A DNA stretch of 64,000 nucleotides from Antilocapra americana (lineage: Eukaryota; Chordata; Mammalia; Artiodactyla; Antilocapridae). The stretch is taken from contig ML664152.1 in NCBI GenBank assembly GCA_007570785.1, forward strand, positions 3,710,430-3,774,429, written 5' to 3'. Each line of letters begins with the position of its first letter. Positions within the stretch are counted from its first letter, which is position 1. The position numbers and the translations under genes were made by a program. Under the pieces are notes generated by a model. It did not search any database. It had not been told where the DNA came from and saw only the letters and a program-made list of their open reading frames with translations. Below are positions 11,661 through 24,400 of the stretch, piece by piece.

Positions 11661-12833
11661 ATCGAGACAGGAATAAGCATTCACAAACTTCCACTGCAAT
11701 TTGGCAGAGTGGTTTTATGTGTACTGAGTCTAATGATAAAAAGTTATGACTTGTATTTTTTTTTTTGCTCATTTTTTCTAGTAATTTATTTTTACTAGAT
11801 TTTATAAGCTGGCAAACCTGGAGGTTCTTTATTATGGTGAATTTCTGGGACCAGTTTTTCTCTCCTTTGTGATTGAAGGACTGTAGCCTTGCCTTCTCTG
11901 GCTCCTTCCCTGCCCCTCTCATAAGCTTACATTTCAATATGGGGCATTTTTTGTGGATTTGAATAGGAAAATCTCACTGACATAGATATTCATGAAAAGC
12001 AGTCTCATTTCCATATGAATGCAAGCAGGCATGCACCTCAGGCAGGCTGTTTGCAGAAGGATATTATCTCAGCTACTGCTCAGGGTGGAATGATGATATA
12101 TTTTATATTGAAATCATAAACTTTTTTCCTTTAAAGTCAGGACGAAGTCTTCCATTCATGAGTAGAAGATGTTTCAGCTAAACTGCTTTAAGAAAGAGTG
12201 TGTGCGTGCATCCTTCTTTAAAGGTGCCATCAAGAGCGCTGTCTTCTGTCCCTCTGCAGGCTCAGGAGGCCACCTTCCTTCCTTCGTGGGTCGTGGAAGA
12301 TTTTCTTCTAACACCTTAGTCTCCCAAGTTGGGAAAACAGTGACCGCGTCCTAAAAACTTCCTGTTGCTGAACCACAGCAGAGGATGGCTATTCTTCGGG
12401 GAAGCTGCAGAAATGAACTGGGTCAACTCAAGACCTCATCTGGCTGGCTGACCAGCTCAGGCCCCAGAGAGAGCTGCGCTCTGGGTTGAGGGCAGTGGGT
12501 TCTAGATTTTGCTAGAAAAGAGTTCCCTGGGCATCACTGAACGGCACGATTATATCAGTCTCATCCCACCCTTGTTTATGCAGTTTAGTGTCTAAAGAAG
12601 GACAGGGGCTGTGTGGCAGCAAGGGGGCCTGCAGTCCGCAGGGCACAGGGAAACTCAGGCAGCTGGGATTCCTGGAGACCAGGCAGGAGGGAAGGGTGTT
12701 TATAGACCAGGAGGGAGGACAAGAATATGTCCTGGGCTTGCGGGCCAGAGGCAGAGGAGGAGACAGGATGGGAAGAGCAGGAGGAGAGAAGGATGTGCTG
12801 AGGGAACCTTGTGCAGAACTGTAAGCAATCCAG
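11661..12833. other. Intergenic sequence, nothing firmly recognised
   Basis: AT-rich to about 12170, then GC-richer. No gene or repeat family assigned. Confidence 0.5.
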
Positions 12834-13172
12834 TTTTTGTTGTTCAGTTGCTCAGTCGTTTCCGACTCTTTACCACACCATGGACTACAGCTCACCAGGC
12901 TCCCCGTCCTTCACTGTCTCCCGGAGTTGCCTCAAATTCACATCCATTGGGTCTGTGAGGGTACCCAACCATCTCATCCTCTGTCGTCCCCTTCTCCTGC
13001 CCAGCAGCAGTGTCTTTCCCAATGAATCAGCTCTTCACATCAGGTGGCCAAAGTATTGGACTTTCAGCGTCAACATCAGTCCTTCCAATGAACACTCAGG
13101 ATTGATTTCCTTTAGGATGGACTGGTTGGATCACCTTGCAGCCCAAGGGACTCTCAAGAGTCTTCTCTGACA
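12834..13172 (-). mobile_element. BovB LINE 3' fragment, antisense
   Basis: Runs from gttgttcagttgctcagtcg (3' end) through tctcatcctctgtcgtcccc, gctcttcacatcaggtggcc and tttaggatggactggttgga. Several small deletions relative to the other copies. Confidence 0.87.
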
Positions 13173-13954
13173 TTTTAACAAATGGGAATGTTACCTTTCC
13201 TAGAAGAAACCTTCCAAGTCTGTAAGTTTTGTTAATAAAAAGGCAAATCTCTTTGTGAAGACCTCTGTATTCAGAAGAACCCTCACCTTGCCTGCCCTTC
13301 CTAGAGAGTGAGGACCATGTACAGACTGGGGGCTGTCCCTGAGCAGGGTTGATACTGACCAGGGTTCTTGGCCTCCCACGATCAATACAAATTGACTAGA
13401 GGCCAGACAAGAAACTCAGGCGTTACTGGAGCCCCTGCTACAGCTGTGGGAAGTGAGAATGGTAACATGTTCCCTGCTAGCTCGCGGCTTTCTTATTTGG
13501 GGGTGAGGGGAGGGGGTAGAGGTGTGTCTGAGGCTCAGGCTGGAGTGGTGGCTTAGGTGGCTTGCTCACTCCTTAGGTGCTATTGAGTGCAGGGGCATGC
13601 TCAATCCTCCTTTTGCTCCCTGCTGCTCAGAAGTGGCAATTGGGTTTTTCGCTCTTTTTGTATCTTTTGTCCGGAATTTGTCCCAACTGCACAGGCACAC
13701 GGTTACTTTTAGTCCCTAGTAGTCTCTCTGTATTGTTGCTGGAGGAGAGGTTCGGCCAGGTTTGCCCCCTGCTGCAAAGGGGCCCAGGCCCCACCCTGTC
13801 TCTGGTCACCCCTTCTCTGCTGGAAATGGTCTCCGCTTCCAGCTGCAAAACCCAGACTGAATCCAACCCTGAGAAAACCAAGGGCACGCACTCTCCCTGG
13901 AAGTTTTCTTTTTTGCATATAATGGCGATGTGAACAGAAATAACCAACATTCTG
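13173..13954. other. Intergenic sequence just past the SLC37A1 end
   Basis: No recognised element. It lies immediately downstream of the predicted cleavage site. Confidence 0.5.
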
Positions 13955-13976
13955 CCTGAGGTTTTTTTTAAAACAT

Positions 13977-13982
13977 TTTATT
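13977..13982 (-). terminator. SLC37A1: Candidate distal polyadenylation signal AATAAA
   Basis: Plus-strand tttatt, read AATAAA on the minus strand, about 1.37 kb after the SLC37A1 stop. It is followed 25-50 nt downstream by a T/GT-rich stretch (tgttggttatttctgttc), as expected for a cleavage/polyadenylation site. Confidence 0.55.
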
Positions 13983-14823
13983 TCAAAGGGCAACGACTGA
14001 GGAAACAAGTGGCCAGAGAACAATCGGAGTTTGTCTTAATAAATAACAAGGCGCCACTTGCGTCCCCTAAGCTTCTATAATACCTCACACATTTCAATAA
14101 ATAAATCCGCTCCAGTGCTGAGTTTCCGAGGACAGGCCCAGGTCTGCAGTGTTGGAGGGGAAGGGGGCTGTGCGGAGGGACTGGCCAATCCCAGCCCCAG
14201 GCCTGACCTCACGTGTCCTCCTGGCAACCCCTCATGGGGCCAGTGGCGTCATGGCCCTTGGGGCTCCAGTGACAGGAACCTCCTGGGTCCCGTGGTGGCC
14301 CTTCTGCCCTCTAGCCTGTCCGAAGGCTTTTTATGGTTTCACCGCAGTCCACCCTGGACCGTTTCTGGGTGGGTGAAGAGCAGGAGCAAGTGCTGGGGAC
14401 ATCCTTGGTCTGAGCGCCGTGTTGGTGTGAACGCAGGTGTCATCGCGGTCCCTGCAGAGGCGTCTCTGCTGCCTGCTCTCCCACCACCTGCAGCGTCCCT
14501 ACTGTCCCCCGGCGTGTCCCTGTCGTCAGAGCTCCACCTGCTCTGACATCAGTGCTGTAATACCTGAGAGAGACCAGGGCTGGCCTGGGTGCCACACCAG
14601 TCCTGGCTGCCATCACTCTGGACGTACCGCGGCTGCTCAGAGCCTGGGAGGTGCCTGCTTGAGGTGCTCAGTGGGTGGCAGCCAGCTCTGCCCATGGGCT
14701 CCCCTCCTGTGGCCCGAACCCCACGGCCCAGCTGACACGGTACCAGGAATTCTCAAGGTGGCTTGTGTGTCTTTTCCAGGTGAATGTGCAAAAGGCAAGA
14801 GTAAATCATTCAACACGGGATCC

Positions 14824-14829
14824 TTTATT
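14824..14829 (-). terminator. SLC37A1: Candidate internal polyadenylation signal AATAAA
   Basis: AATAAA on the minus strand about 530 nt after the stop codon. The downstream region is not clearly GT-rich, so it is weaker than the distal candidate. Confidence 0.3.
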
Positions 14830-15218
14830 TGAACTTTCTCTTGAAAAACAGTTTGTGAAGGATGGGCCCAGCCCTCCTTCCTGGGGCTTGAGGGCTCAGT
14901 GCTCCTTAAACCTGGAAGAGGAGGAAGAGCAAGCAGCTGGTGACTCGGCCCGCGGCACTCAATTCACAGCCGAAGTGCAGAGCCCAGGTGCCCGCTTCTG
15001 CCCTTCTGCCAGGGACTCCTGAGGCCTCCCAGAGCCCTGGCCTTGGGGAGCAGGGAGGGGGCAGGACACAGGAAGTGGGGCAGAGCCAGGCAGAGCCCGG
15101 GAGCTGCTGTTTGTCCCAAAGCTGCAGCCCAAAGAGAAGAACAGCCGAATCAACTCCCCTTACAGTTTTTCACTCTGTTTTGAGAAAAGATTTACCTGGA
15201 TTGCATCCCCACCAGGTA

Positions 15219-15224
15219 TTTATT
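15219..15224 (-). terminator. SLC37A1: Candidate proximal polyadenylation signal AATAAA
   Basis: AATAAA on the minus strand about 130 nt after the stop codon. Use would give a very short 3' UTR; a T-rich element lies only modestly downstream. Confidence 0.35.
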
Positions 15225-15355
15225 AGGAAAGGAGAAATGAGAGTGGGTAAGGTATAGAGTGTCAGGGACCATGGGTGAGGTGTGGCCTTTCAGGGAAGCC
15301 GGTGTGGCAGTGGGCAGTACGTGATGGGCATGGGTGAGGTGCGGGCGGGGGACAC

Positions 15356-15424
15356 TTACGGAACCTGGTTTCCTGTCGCCGACCCTGGGCAGCTCAGCTC
15401 CTTGTGTATGAGGCGAATCAGAAA
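15356..15424 (-). CDS. SLC37A1: SLC37A1 terminal coding segment and stop codon
   Basis: 69 nt: 22 codons and TAA (plus-strand tta at 15356-15358). The acceptor is cacatgcag. It encodes [14 protein letters not shown] and SATGNQVP (window residues 463-484), the end of helix 12 and the cytosolic tail. The tail seems about four residues shorter than the human tail as I recall it. The frame is set by exon o, which ends on a complete Leu codon. Confidence 0.94.
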   Translation of the reverse strand, partial: FLIRLIHKELSCPGSATGNQVP

Positions 15425-18400
15425 CTGCATGTGCCCAAAGCAAAGAGAAGACCACATTATTGCTGGGGACCCCGGGCGAGCACCCTGCTGTCACGGGGGA
15501 GGGACTGGCACAGCCACGCCCCACTCTGCCAGTTCCCCCACCTCGGCCAACAAGCTCGGCATTGAAGTTCCAGTTCGTCATGTCTGCGATTTCCCGTGTC
15601 ACATGATCGGGGCAGGGGCTGCCCATGCTTCTGAATGTAAGATTCTAAAGCAGAGCAGCGGGTGTCCCCGACGCCCACCTCAGGCACAGCTGCCTACAGG
15701 CCTGGTCTCAGGGCAGGGCTGCTGGTCACATAGCCCCATGCGTCACGGTGGAGGCCCTGCTCCTGGGAATAAGGCCCTTAGGCCAGATTTCATCCAGAAG
15801 GATGTCTGTTTAAATGAAACTAGACCAGTCACAAAATATCCAAGGGAAGAAAAGGACAAGGTGACCCACCGTCACAGTGACACTGGGGGGCGGGGGTGAC
15901 TCTGAGGCCAGGCGAAAGCTCACTGGCCGCTGTCAGCAGAGGCCCAGCCACCTCTGGGGAGCTCCTGGGACAGCAGGGCGCCAGCCCCAGGCCTGTGCTC
16001 ACCCTGCAGTCTCAGGGTAGACCCAGAACAGCCCTGCCTTCGTCTCCCTCACGGCCCTCACCTGCCAAGACGGCAGAGTCCATGTACATATCCTGACCTG
16101 TGGTGGAGTCTTGCCCTCAGTGGAACCGTCTGCAGCCGCGGACCTCGTCTATCCCTGTGCGCTGCACCCTCCCAACCCCCGGGAGGAACCCGCACGATGT
16201 GAGTTGCTCAGGGCTGTGAGGGGGCTCCTGAGGAAGTCCTGGCTCTCTAGGGAAGCTGCAGGCCCCAGCAGTGGGGGTGCGGGAGGAGCGTTCGAGGGGC
16301 TCCTTCAATAAAATACGAGCTGCCAAGTACCAAGTCTATCGGCAGACTTTAGGAGCAGAAACGCTTGTTTTCTTAGACACAGCAGATTCAGGAAGGAGCT
16401 TAGTCATGCCTCATATGGTGACCGTGCAAGCCGAAGACAACAGGTGTTTCTCCTCGAGGACTGACCTACGTGCGGGCTCCTGGGATCTCGGTGGCCGAGC
16501 CAGAGGGTGGGGACTGGACAATGCTCCGAGCAGTGTGGCTGCGTCACACCCCGGCTGAAGACGCCGATCCTGTGAACTTGAACCTCTAGACCCCACGGCT
16601 AGCACTGTCTTGCTGAGTTTGAGCTGGAGTCTCCTCCATACAAATTCCAATATGTTCAATATGTGCAAAACTGTAGCAGGGAGGTCCCGTGACCACAGAA
16701 AGCAGATCCTTACGAGGAAGGAGATGAGGAAGGACACTCGAGCATTTTCTCTGGGCCAGGGTGTCCTGTGAGCCACAGCGACAATTCTGAAGGGCAAACA
16801 CCAGCTTCTCAGACAGGACAAAAGTGGCCTCTGTGTGCAATGTCCACAGTGAGTGGACCTGCCAGGCCCAGAGCCCACCAGGATGGCCACAGCCCCATGG
16901 GACCAAAGTTGGTGACTGAGGAGCAGGCCTGAGGCTTGGGGAGGAGCATGGCCCCCAGGTGTGAGTGTGGCCAGACAGTCCTCAGGCCCCTGGGGTGACC
17001 TGCTGGGTTCACTGGGGTCCAGCCTCAGACCTAAAAGGAGGAGAAACTTGCCTGTGGGCCTGCAAAGAGAGGAGGCACGTCTGTCTTTAAGGCTGAAGCC
17101 TTGTCCTCAGTGAGCCGCCGAGCCGCCTGCTGAAGCCCTCTCTCTCTCCTGCAGCGACTGAGTCTTTAGTTTCTCATCTAACCTGGCTGGTCCCGCAGCC
17201 TCAAAGTTATTATTTGCCTGTTGTGTGTGTGTGTCTTCCCTTTGTCCTCTCTGTGTTTTGACATTTCAGGTGTGTCTCTTTAATTGGGGTCCGGGTTTCC
17301 AAGCCCATCTTCTGTCTGCTGGTAGGGGTGCATCAGCCGGTCTGCACTTGTGCTTGGATCCACCCCATGTCTGCACATCGTCACAGGGGCTGCTTCATTC
17401 TCAGCTCTTTTCAGCGAGTCCTGGTCTCTGCAGCCTCTTCTTTTAGAGTTCCTCCTGGACACACTGGGCCTCCAGTCTCTGTCTGCTCTCCAGTGTTTTC
17501 CATCTCTTCCTGGGCTGCATTCTGGATGATCTCCTTATACCTGCATCTTACCAGCTCTGTCTTTTTTAGCTCTTGTTCTTTTCTCATGAATTTGGTTCCT
17601 TTGCCATCTTTAGTAATGTTTTCTTGTTTTTCTCATCTTTCAAAAATTGAATTATGATCCCTGGGTCGGGAAGATCCCCTGGAGGAGGGCACGGCAACTC
17701 AGTCCAGTATTCTTGCCTGGACAATCCCACGGACAGAGGAGTGTGGAGGGCTAAAGTCGGACATGACTGAAGCGACTGAGCAGGCCCACATATAGCTGAT
17801 TGACAGTGTTGTGCTGGCCTCTGACATGCAGTAAAGTGATCCAGTTTATACACATATGTTCTTTTCTTATATTATCCTACATTACGGTTTATCCCAGAAG
17901 ACTGAATATAGTGCGCCGTGCTATACGGTAGGACCTTGTTGTTTATCTGTCTTCTACATAATCGTTTGCCTCTGCTAATCCCAAACTCCCAATCCTTGCC
18001 TCCCACCACTCCCCTTGGCAACCACGTGCCTGTTCTCTATGCATGAGAGTCTGTTTCCGTTTCATAGACAGGTCATTTGTGTTGTATTTTAGATTCCACA
18101 TGTAATTGATATCACATGGTGTCTGCCCTTCTCTTTCTGACTTAGTTCTCTTAGTATGATAATCTTGGTGGCTTAGTCGCTAAGTCGTGTACGACTCTTT
18201 GCGACCCCATGGACTATGACCAGCCAGGCTCCTCTGTCCACGGGATTTCCCAGGCAAGAATACCGGGGTGGGCTGCCACTCCCTTTACCAGGGGATCTTT
18301 CTGACCCAGGGATTGAACCTGCATTGCAGGCAGATTCTTTACCAACTGAGCCACCAGGGAAATGCTAAATGTTTATTTTTAGTTTACCTGGTAACATTTT

Positions 18401-21400
18401 CACCCGTGTTTTATTTTTTGGAGGGGTCTGTCTGTTGTGCCTGTTACCCCATCACAGCAGACCGTTTCCTACTGTTTCCTGATTTGGGGTGTGAGCTTGC
18501 TTGTCTGCAGCAGAGTAACAGCTGTGGGGCCCCATGTCACTGGGGTGAGGTTTGTCCCTCTCAGTTGATTTGGGATTTGCTTCTGCAGAAGAACCGGGTA
18601 TATCAGCACTCCAGGACCAATTGAACTCATATTTTGTAATACTCACATTTTGAGTATTTTAATACTCATTTTTTATAATATTACATACTCATAGTGTAAT
18701 ATTTATACAATATAAGTTAAAAAGTTGGAGGTTACTGTAGGCAGGCCTGTGGCTAAAAGTTCTCCAGGAAGCTTTCCCCGTCTGGTGAGCAGGCTGAGAA
18801 GCCGCAGCTCCTGGTTCTCTCCTGTGCCAGCATGCTTGTGTGCTTATGCTTTCACTGCACCCTGGGCTCCCGGAGGGTCCGGGCTTGAGGAGAGGGTCTC
18901 CACCTCCAGCTCCCCATCCTGGGCCAGCCCAGCACCAGTTTGGGTTTGTATTTCATGTAGTCTCTACATTTCTGGGTCCTGGGGATGTCCCTTCCTTTCT
19001 TACGAGTTTAGCTGTGCAGTAAAAGGAAGTTTAATGTATATATACACATTATTTCTGAAATAGAAGAATACTGCGTCTTTAAATAGCCATAATTATGGAA
19101 GTTTCATTGCTACCTGGCAGAAATGGTCTGGGGGCTTAACTGAGGAACTGCTTTGCACACCTCACAGGTTCATAAGCTGAGAGTTGGTATTTGATTGTGT
19201 ATAAAGTTGGGGAGCTGTGACTTAGGGCTTCCGGGAATGAAAATATAAATTTCCAAGGTGCTCAACTCATTTGTGCTGGGGTAAACGTTCACTTTTCCAG
19301 GTGACTTGAGAGGAGACTGTGGCTTCAGGTCTGGGCCTGGCATGGGGTGGCCAGTAAGGGTGAGCATGGTGGACGCTCTAATTGGTGGCCCCTGCAGGAC
19401 TGTGCTGTGGGGACGGGCCCTCTCCTCCCTCTGATCTTCTCACGCAGGAGGGGACAGGCCACGGGCCCAGAGAGCAGAGTGCTCAGCGCCGCGTGAGCAG
19501 CCCTGGCTCCTCTTCTGACCGGAGGTCCTTTGGGTGCAGGAATCAGGCACTTCCCTAGTGCAGCTGATCGCAGACAAGAAGGGTGTGGGAATGGTCAGGG
19601 CACTGGCTGGGACTCGGCACACCGTCCCCTTTAATCCCCACAGTAACACTGTAATCCTGTTCCTGGTATCCCCACACTGGTGTGCCCACTTCACAGGTAG
19701 ACGCTTCAGAAGAGAAGGGCTCAGGAACCACCCAAGTCATACACGAACCCAACCACTCACAGCTGACGGGCTTCAGATCCAAGGCCAGGGATCCCTTGCT
19801 CTTGACCTTGCACCCATCCTGCTGCAAACTACCTGCTGCTGCTCTGGATGCAACTAAAGCAGAGGGAGAAAAAGCCCTGGGCCAGGAACACTGAGGAACA
19901 CGTCACCGGCCCGAAGGCCCCAGGGAGTGGCAGGAATCCGCAGGAAAATAGTGTCCCCAGCATTTGACAGTGACAACCACAGAGACACTTGCGAAAGCCT
20001 TGGAGGAAAAGCGAGGCGACTCACCAGTAAGGCACAGGCGTCTGCGAACATGAGCATGTAGAACACGTTGCTCCATCCCGACGGGGAGATGAGCCCTGCC
20101 AGCAGCGGGCCCAGCGCTGCTCCTGGGATGAGGAAATGGACACATGTGGCGCTGTGTGCAGAGGACCCTGCACCGCGACTGGCCAGATACCCAGGCCCAG
20201 TCACCATCAGGAGTCCTCAGCACCTTATTCATAACACACACACACACACACACACATACATACACACTAAGGGGGCTTCCCAGCGGTCCAGTGTTAAGAC
20301 TCTGTGCTTCTGTTGCAGGGGCACAGGTCCAATCCTTGGTTGGAGAACTAAGATCCTTCACACTGCCCCCTCCCTCTACAACAGCAGGAATGCTGGGGCA
20401 CACTCCCATGGGTGCTGGGGGTCTCCTCCTCCCAACCTCACTCAGACTCCAAAGACCAACAGTTTACACATTCCCCCATTCTGGCTGTGCAGAAAAGCCT
20501 TTTAGCTAGTGATTAAGCTCCGTCTTAAACATGAATATACGAGGGGACAGCCAAGGTTCACTCGTATCAGAGGAAAGCCTCGGCATGAAAGAAAACAATC
20601 TGATTCGAGGGGAACCTGGAGGAAATAAATAAACCAGGGAGAAAAACATTCCTAGGAAAGCATGTCACACCCACGAGAACCACAGAGAATGAAGTTGAAA
20701 TGGGTGACACCCCTGCGTCTATGTCTGAAAACCACCTAATACCAGCAACTGCCCAGGATTCAGTCTCATAGCACCGCATTCAAGAAGAAAGAAGAGGAGG
20801 GATTAAAAGGGCAGAACGACACCAACGAACAGAACACTGTGATGGTGAAGATGAAAAGTCGAGTGTGGGAGTGGGAAAGGAAAGGCTCTCAGAAGATGGA
20901 GGAAAAGAACAAAGACGCAGCAGACAAAGGAAAGAGAGAACTGAAGGTTGACTCCAGAAAGCTGGTAAGTTTTCCAGGAAGACAAAGAGCGGAGGAAACT
21001 TGTCAAAGAGAAAACATAGCACAGTCTCCTAGGGATCAAGGGCATCTGTTTCCAGGCTGGGTGGGTCCTGGTTGCCCAGGGCACTGGGGTGGGAGCAGGG
21101 ATGCAGAGAGGCTGCAGAGATACAGGGAACTGGAGACCTCTAAGGGGTAAGACCAGAGGTCAGGGATGGAGTTCTTGCTAAGGGTGACAAGAGGATTCCT
21201 GTGGTGATGACAGAGCTAGAAGACACTGATTCTGGAGAAAATTCTGGAGGGGGGCATGGGCAGGCGACTATCATTTTGCATTTAGTGCAGTTTCTAAGTT
21301 TAGATATTTTCTTAAATAGTTTTCAAGTTTAGACTTAGGATAGTTTCTAAGTCTATCTGGTTTCTCAAGTGACATCATGTGTTACTTTGAGAAAATAAAA

Positions 21401-24400
21401 ATGAACTTGAAGAATGTCAGGGCTCTAATGAACTGCATAAACATATAGAAACAACCAGCTTGCAGTTCCTGGGGTGCAGTGCTCAGCACTGTGAACATAT
21501 CACACACCATCAGCTGGAGTCCCTGGAACCATCAGCTCTGGTGAACTGCAAGAAGGCGTTCCGCTCATTAGGCTTCCCCAATGGCTCAGTGGGTAAAGAG
21601 ACTGCCGGTGATGCGGGTGATACAGTGGACCTGCGTTTGATTCCTGGGTCAGGAATATCTTCTGGAGGAGGAGCTGGAAACCCACTCCAGTATTCTTGCC
21701 TGGAAAATTCCATGGACAGAGGAGCCTGGTGGCCACAGTCCATGGGGCCACAAAGAGTCAGACATGACTGGGCAGGCTAGCCCTTTTGGCTCATTTATAA
21801 TCAAACTCTGCCTCCAAAGGAGCCAATGTGTACTATGTTTAACAAATGGATTGGGGCAAATGCCCTTGAGAACTGGAATTTTGCTGAAACTGTGCATTCC
21901 CACTTGAGCCTTGCTCCGCTTTGGTGTCCTTGGGCAGCACTTAAGCAGAGAAACAGCGAGGCAGGCGCAGTAGTGGATAAGCCTGCATGCCATTTCCATG
22001 GCGACCACCTCCGGGTCCTCGTGCACTGGGGGTGGCACAGCCTGGGGGTGTTCGAGTCCAGCCAGACCCTGATACACAGGTGGGAGTGATGATTCTGGAT
22101 GGTCAGCACTGAGCATAGAGGAGCGTAGAGGCCGAGGTGGTCTGAGTCGCCCCCTGCCATTCTTCCGTGGGGGTGGGAGGAGCTAAGAGCTGGGCTTTGG
22201 TTTCTCCTGTGGCTCAGAGTTGCCCTCATGCATAGATGCTGAGCCTCCACCCTGGGCCAAGGACTTCTGCTTCCCTCTTGTTTTGGGAAGGAAATCAAGA
22301 AATATGTGGCCTTCCACCTGCCTTATCATTTCCTATTTTTCAACCCCTCATCCTTGGTTTAAAATCAGTCAGCACTGCCAGCCAAGCTCTGCTTTCAGAA
22401 AAGAGTGTCTCAGTGGCAGCTGGGGATGGACTCAGACAGAGGGCTCTGCAGACAGAGGTGGGAGGATGCTGCCGGGTTGCTCAGCCCCCGAGAACTGCAC
22501 TCAGCCCAGGAGTCTCCCGATGACCTCATGTCTTTCAGGCTGCAGAAGTTTTTCATGTGCTGCGTCAGTGAGCTGGGATAGCAGGCTGATGGGCCACGGA
22601 CATCTGTCACATGACACGCCCCCGCTCCCAGAGCCCTTTCCCTAGACTCGTCCCAAAGACCGCAAGAGGAACCCCCAAGCTGGTTCTTTGAGAAGATAAA
22701 TAAAATTGACAAACCATTAGCCAGACTCATCAAGAAACAAAGGGAGAAGAATCAAATCAACAGAATTAGAAATGAAAACGGAGAAATCACAACAGAAAAC
22801 ACAGAAATACAAAGGATCATAAGACTATTATCAGCAACTATATGCAAATAAACTGGACAACCTGGATGAAATGGACAAATTCCTAGAAAAGTACAACTTT
22901 CCAAGACTAAACCAGGAAGAGATAGATAATATTAATAGACCCATCACAAGCATGGAAATTGAAACCGTAATCAGAAATCTTCCAAAAAACAAAAGCCCAG
23001 GACCAGATGGCTTCACAGCTGAATTCTACCAAAAATTTAGAGAAGAGCTAACACCTATTCTACTCAAAGTCTTCCAGAAAATTGCAGAGGAAGGTAAACT
23101 TCCAAACTCATTCTATGAGGCCACCATCACCCTAATTCCAAAATCCGACAAAGATGCCACAAAAAAAGAAAACTACGGGCCAATATCACTGATGAACTTA
23201 GATGCAAAAATCCTTAACAAAACTCTAGCAAATAGAATCCAACAACACATTAAAAAAATCATACATCATGATCAAGTAGGCTTTATCCCAGGGATGCAAG
23301 GATTCTTCAATATTCGCAAATCAATCAATGTAATACACCACATTAACAAATTGAAAAATAAAAATCACATGATTATCTCAATAGATGCAGAGAAAGCCTT
23401 TGACAAAATTCAACATCCATTTATGATAAAAACCCTCCAAAAAGCAGGAATAGAAGGAACATATCTCAACATAGTAAAAGCTATATATGACAAACCCACA
23501 GCAAACATTATCCTCAATGGTGAAAAACTGGAAGCATTCCCCCTGAAATCAGGAACAAGACAAGGGTGCCCACTCTCATCACTACTTTTCAACATAGTTT
23601 TGGAAGTCTTGGCCACAGCAATCAGAGCAGATAAAGAAATTAAAGGAATCCAGATTGGAAAAGAAGAAGTAAAACTCTCTCTGTTTGCAGATGACATGAT
23701 CCTCTATATTGAAAACCCTAAAGACTCTAAGGAAAATTACTAGAGCTAATCAGTGAATATAGCAAAGTTTCAGGATACTAAATCAACACACAGAAATCCC
23801 TGGCATTCCTATACACTAACAGTGAGAAATCAGAAAGAGAAATTAAGGAAACAATTCCATTCACCATCGAAACAAAAAGAATGAAATACTTAGGAGTATT
23901 TCTACCTAAAGAAACAAAAGACTTGTATATAGAAAACTATAAAACACTGATGAAAGAAATCAAAGAGGACACAAACAGATGGAGAAATGTGCCGTGTTCG
24001 TGGATTGGAAGAATCAATATAGTGAAAATGAGTATACTACCTAAAGCAATCTATAGATTCAATGCAATTCCTATCAAGCTACCAGAGGTCTTTTTCAAAG
24101 AATTAGAACAAATAATTTCTCAATTTGTATGGAAATACAAAAAACCTCGTATAGCCAAAGCAATCTTGAGAAAGAAGAATGGAACTGGAGGAATCAACCT
24201 ACCTGACTTTAGGCTATACTACAAATCCACAGTCATTAAGACAGTATGGTACTGGCACAAAGACAGAAATATAGATCAGTGGAACAGAATAGAAAGCCCA
24301 GAGATAAATCCACGCATCTATGGACATCTTATCTTTGACAAAGGAGGCAAGAATATACAATGGAGAAAAGACAACCTCTTTAACAAGTGCTGCTGGGAAA

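Larger units (their letters stand above)
13955..15355 (-). other. SLC37A1: Probable SLC37A1 3' untranslated region
   Basis: About 1.4 kb of minus-strand sequence follows the TAA with no recognised interspersed repeat, which is unusual in this repeat-rich window and suits a transcribed UTR. The distal end is set by the AATAAA at 13977-13982. Earlier signals could give shorter mRNAs. Extent is inferred; no transcript evidence is available here. Confidence 0.55.
15425..20024 (-). other. SLC37A1: SLC37A1 last intron
   Basis: 4.6 kb. Up to 17650 it is mostly single-copy-looking. It then holds a Bov-tA, an old L1 piece, a second Bov-tA, an AT-rich stretch with hairpins and a MIR. A 205-codon plus-strand frame (15282-15899) crosses its 3' end and the terminal exon but is not supported. 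Confidence 0.85.

Noticed and set aside
1..13950. PDE9A, the gene expected next to SLC37A1 by mammalian synteny
   Set aside because: No phosphodiesterase-like exon was recognised. In human the two genes are separated by tens of kb, so it probably lies further left.
15282..15899. 205-codon plus-strand frame over the SLC37A1 terminal exon
   Set aside because: The minus strand here is a verified coding exon; the plus frame is its shadow plus intron.
20803..21150. Lys/Glu-rich and complementary open frames near 20800-21150
   Set aside because: Purine-rich intronic sequence produces open frames on both strands; no family match.
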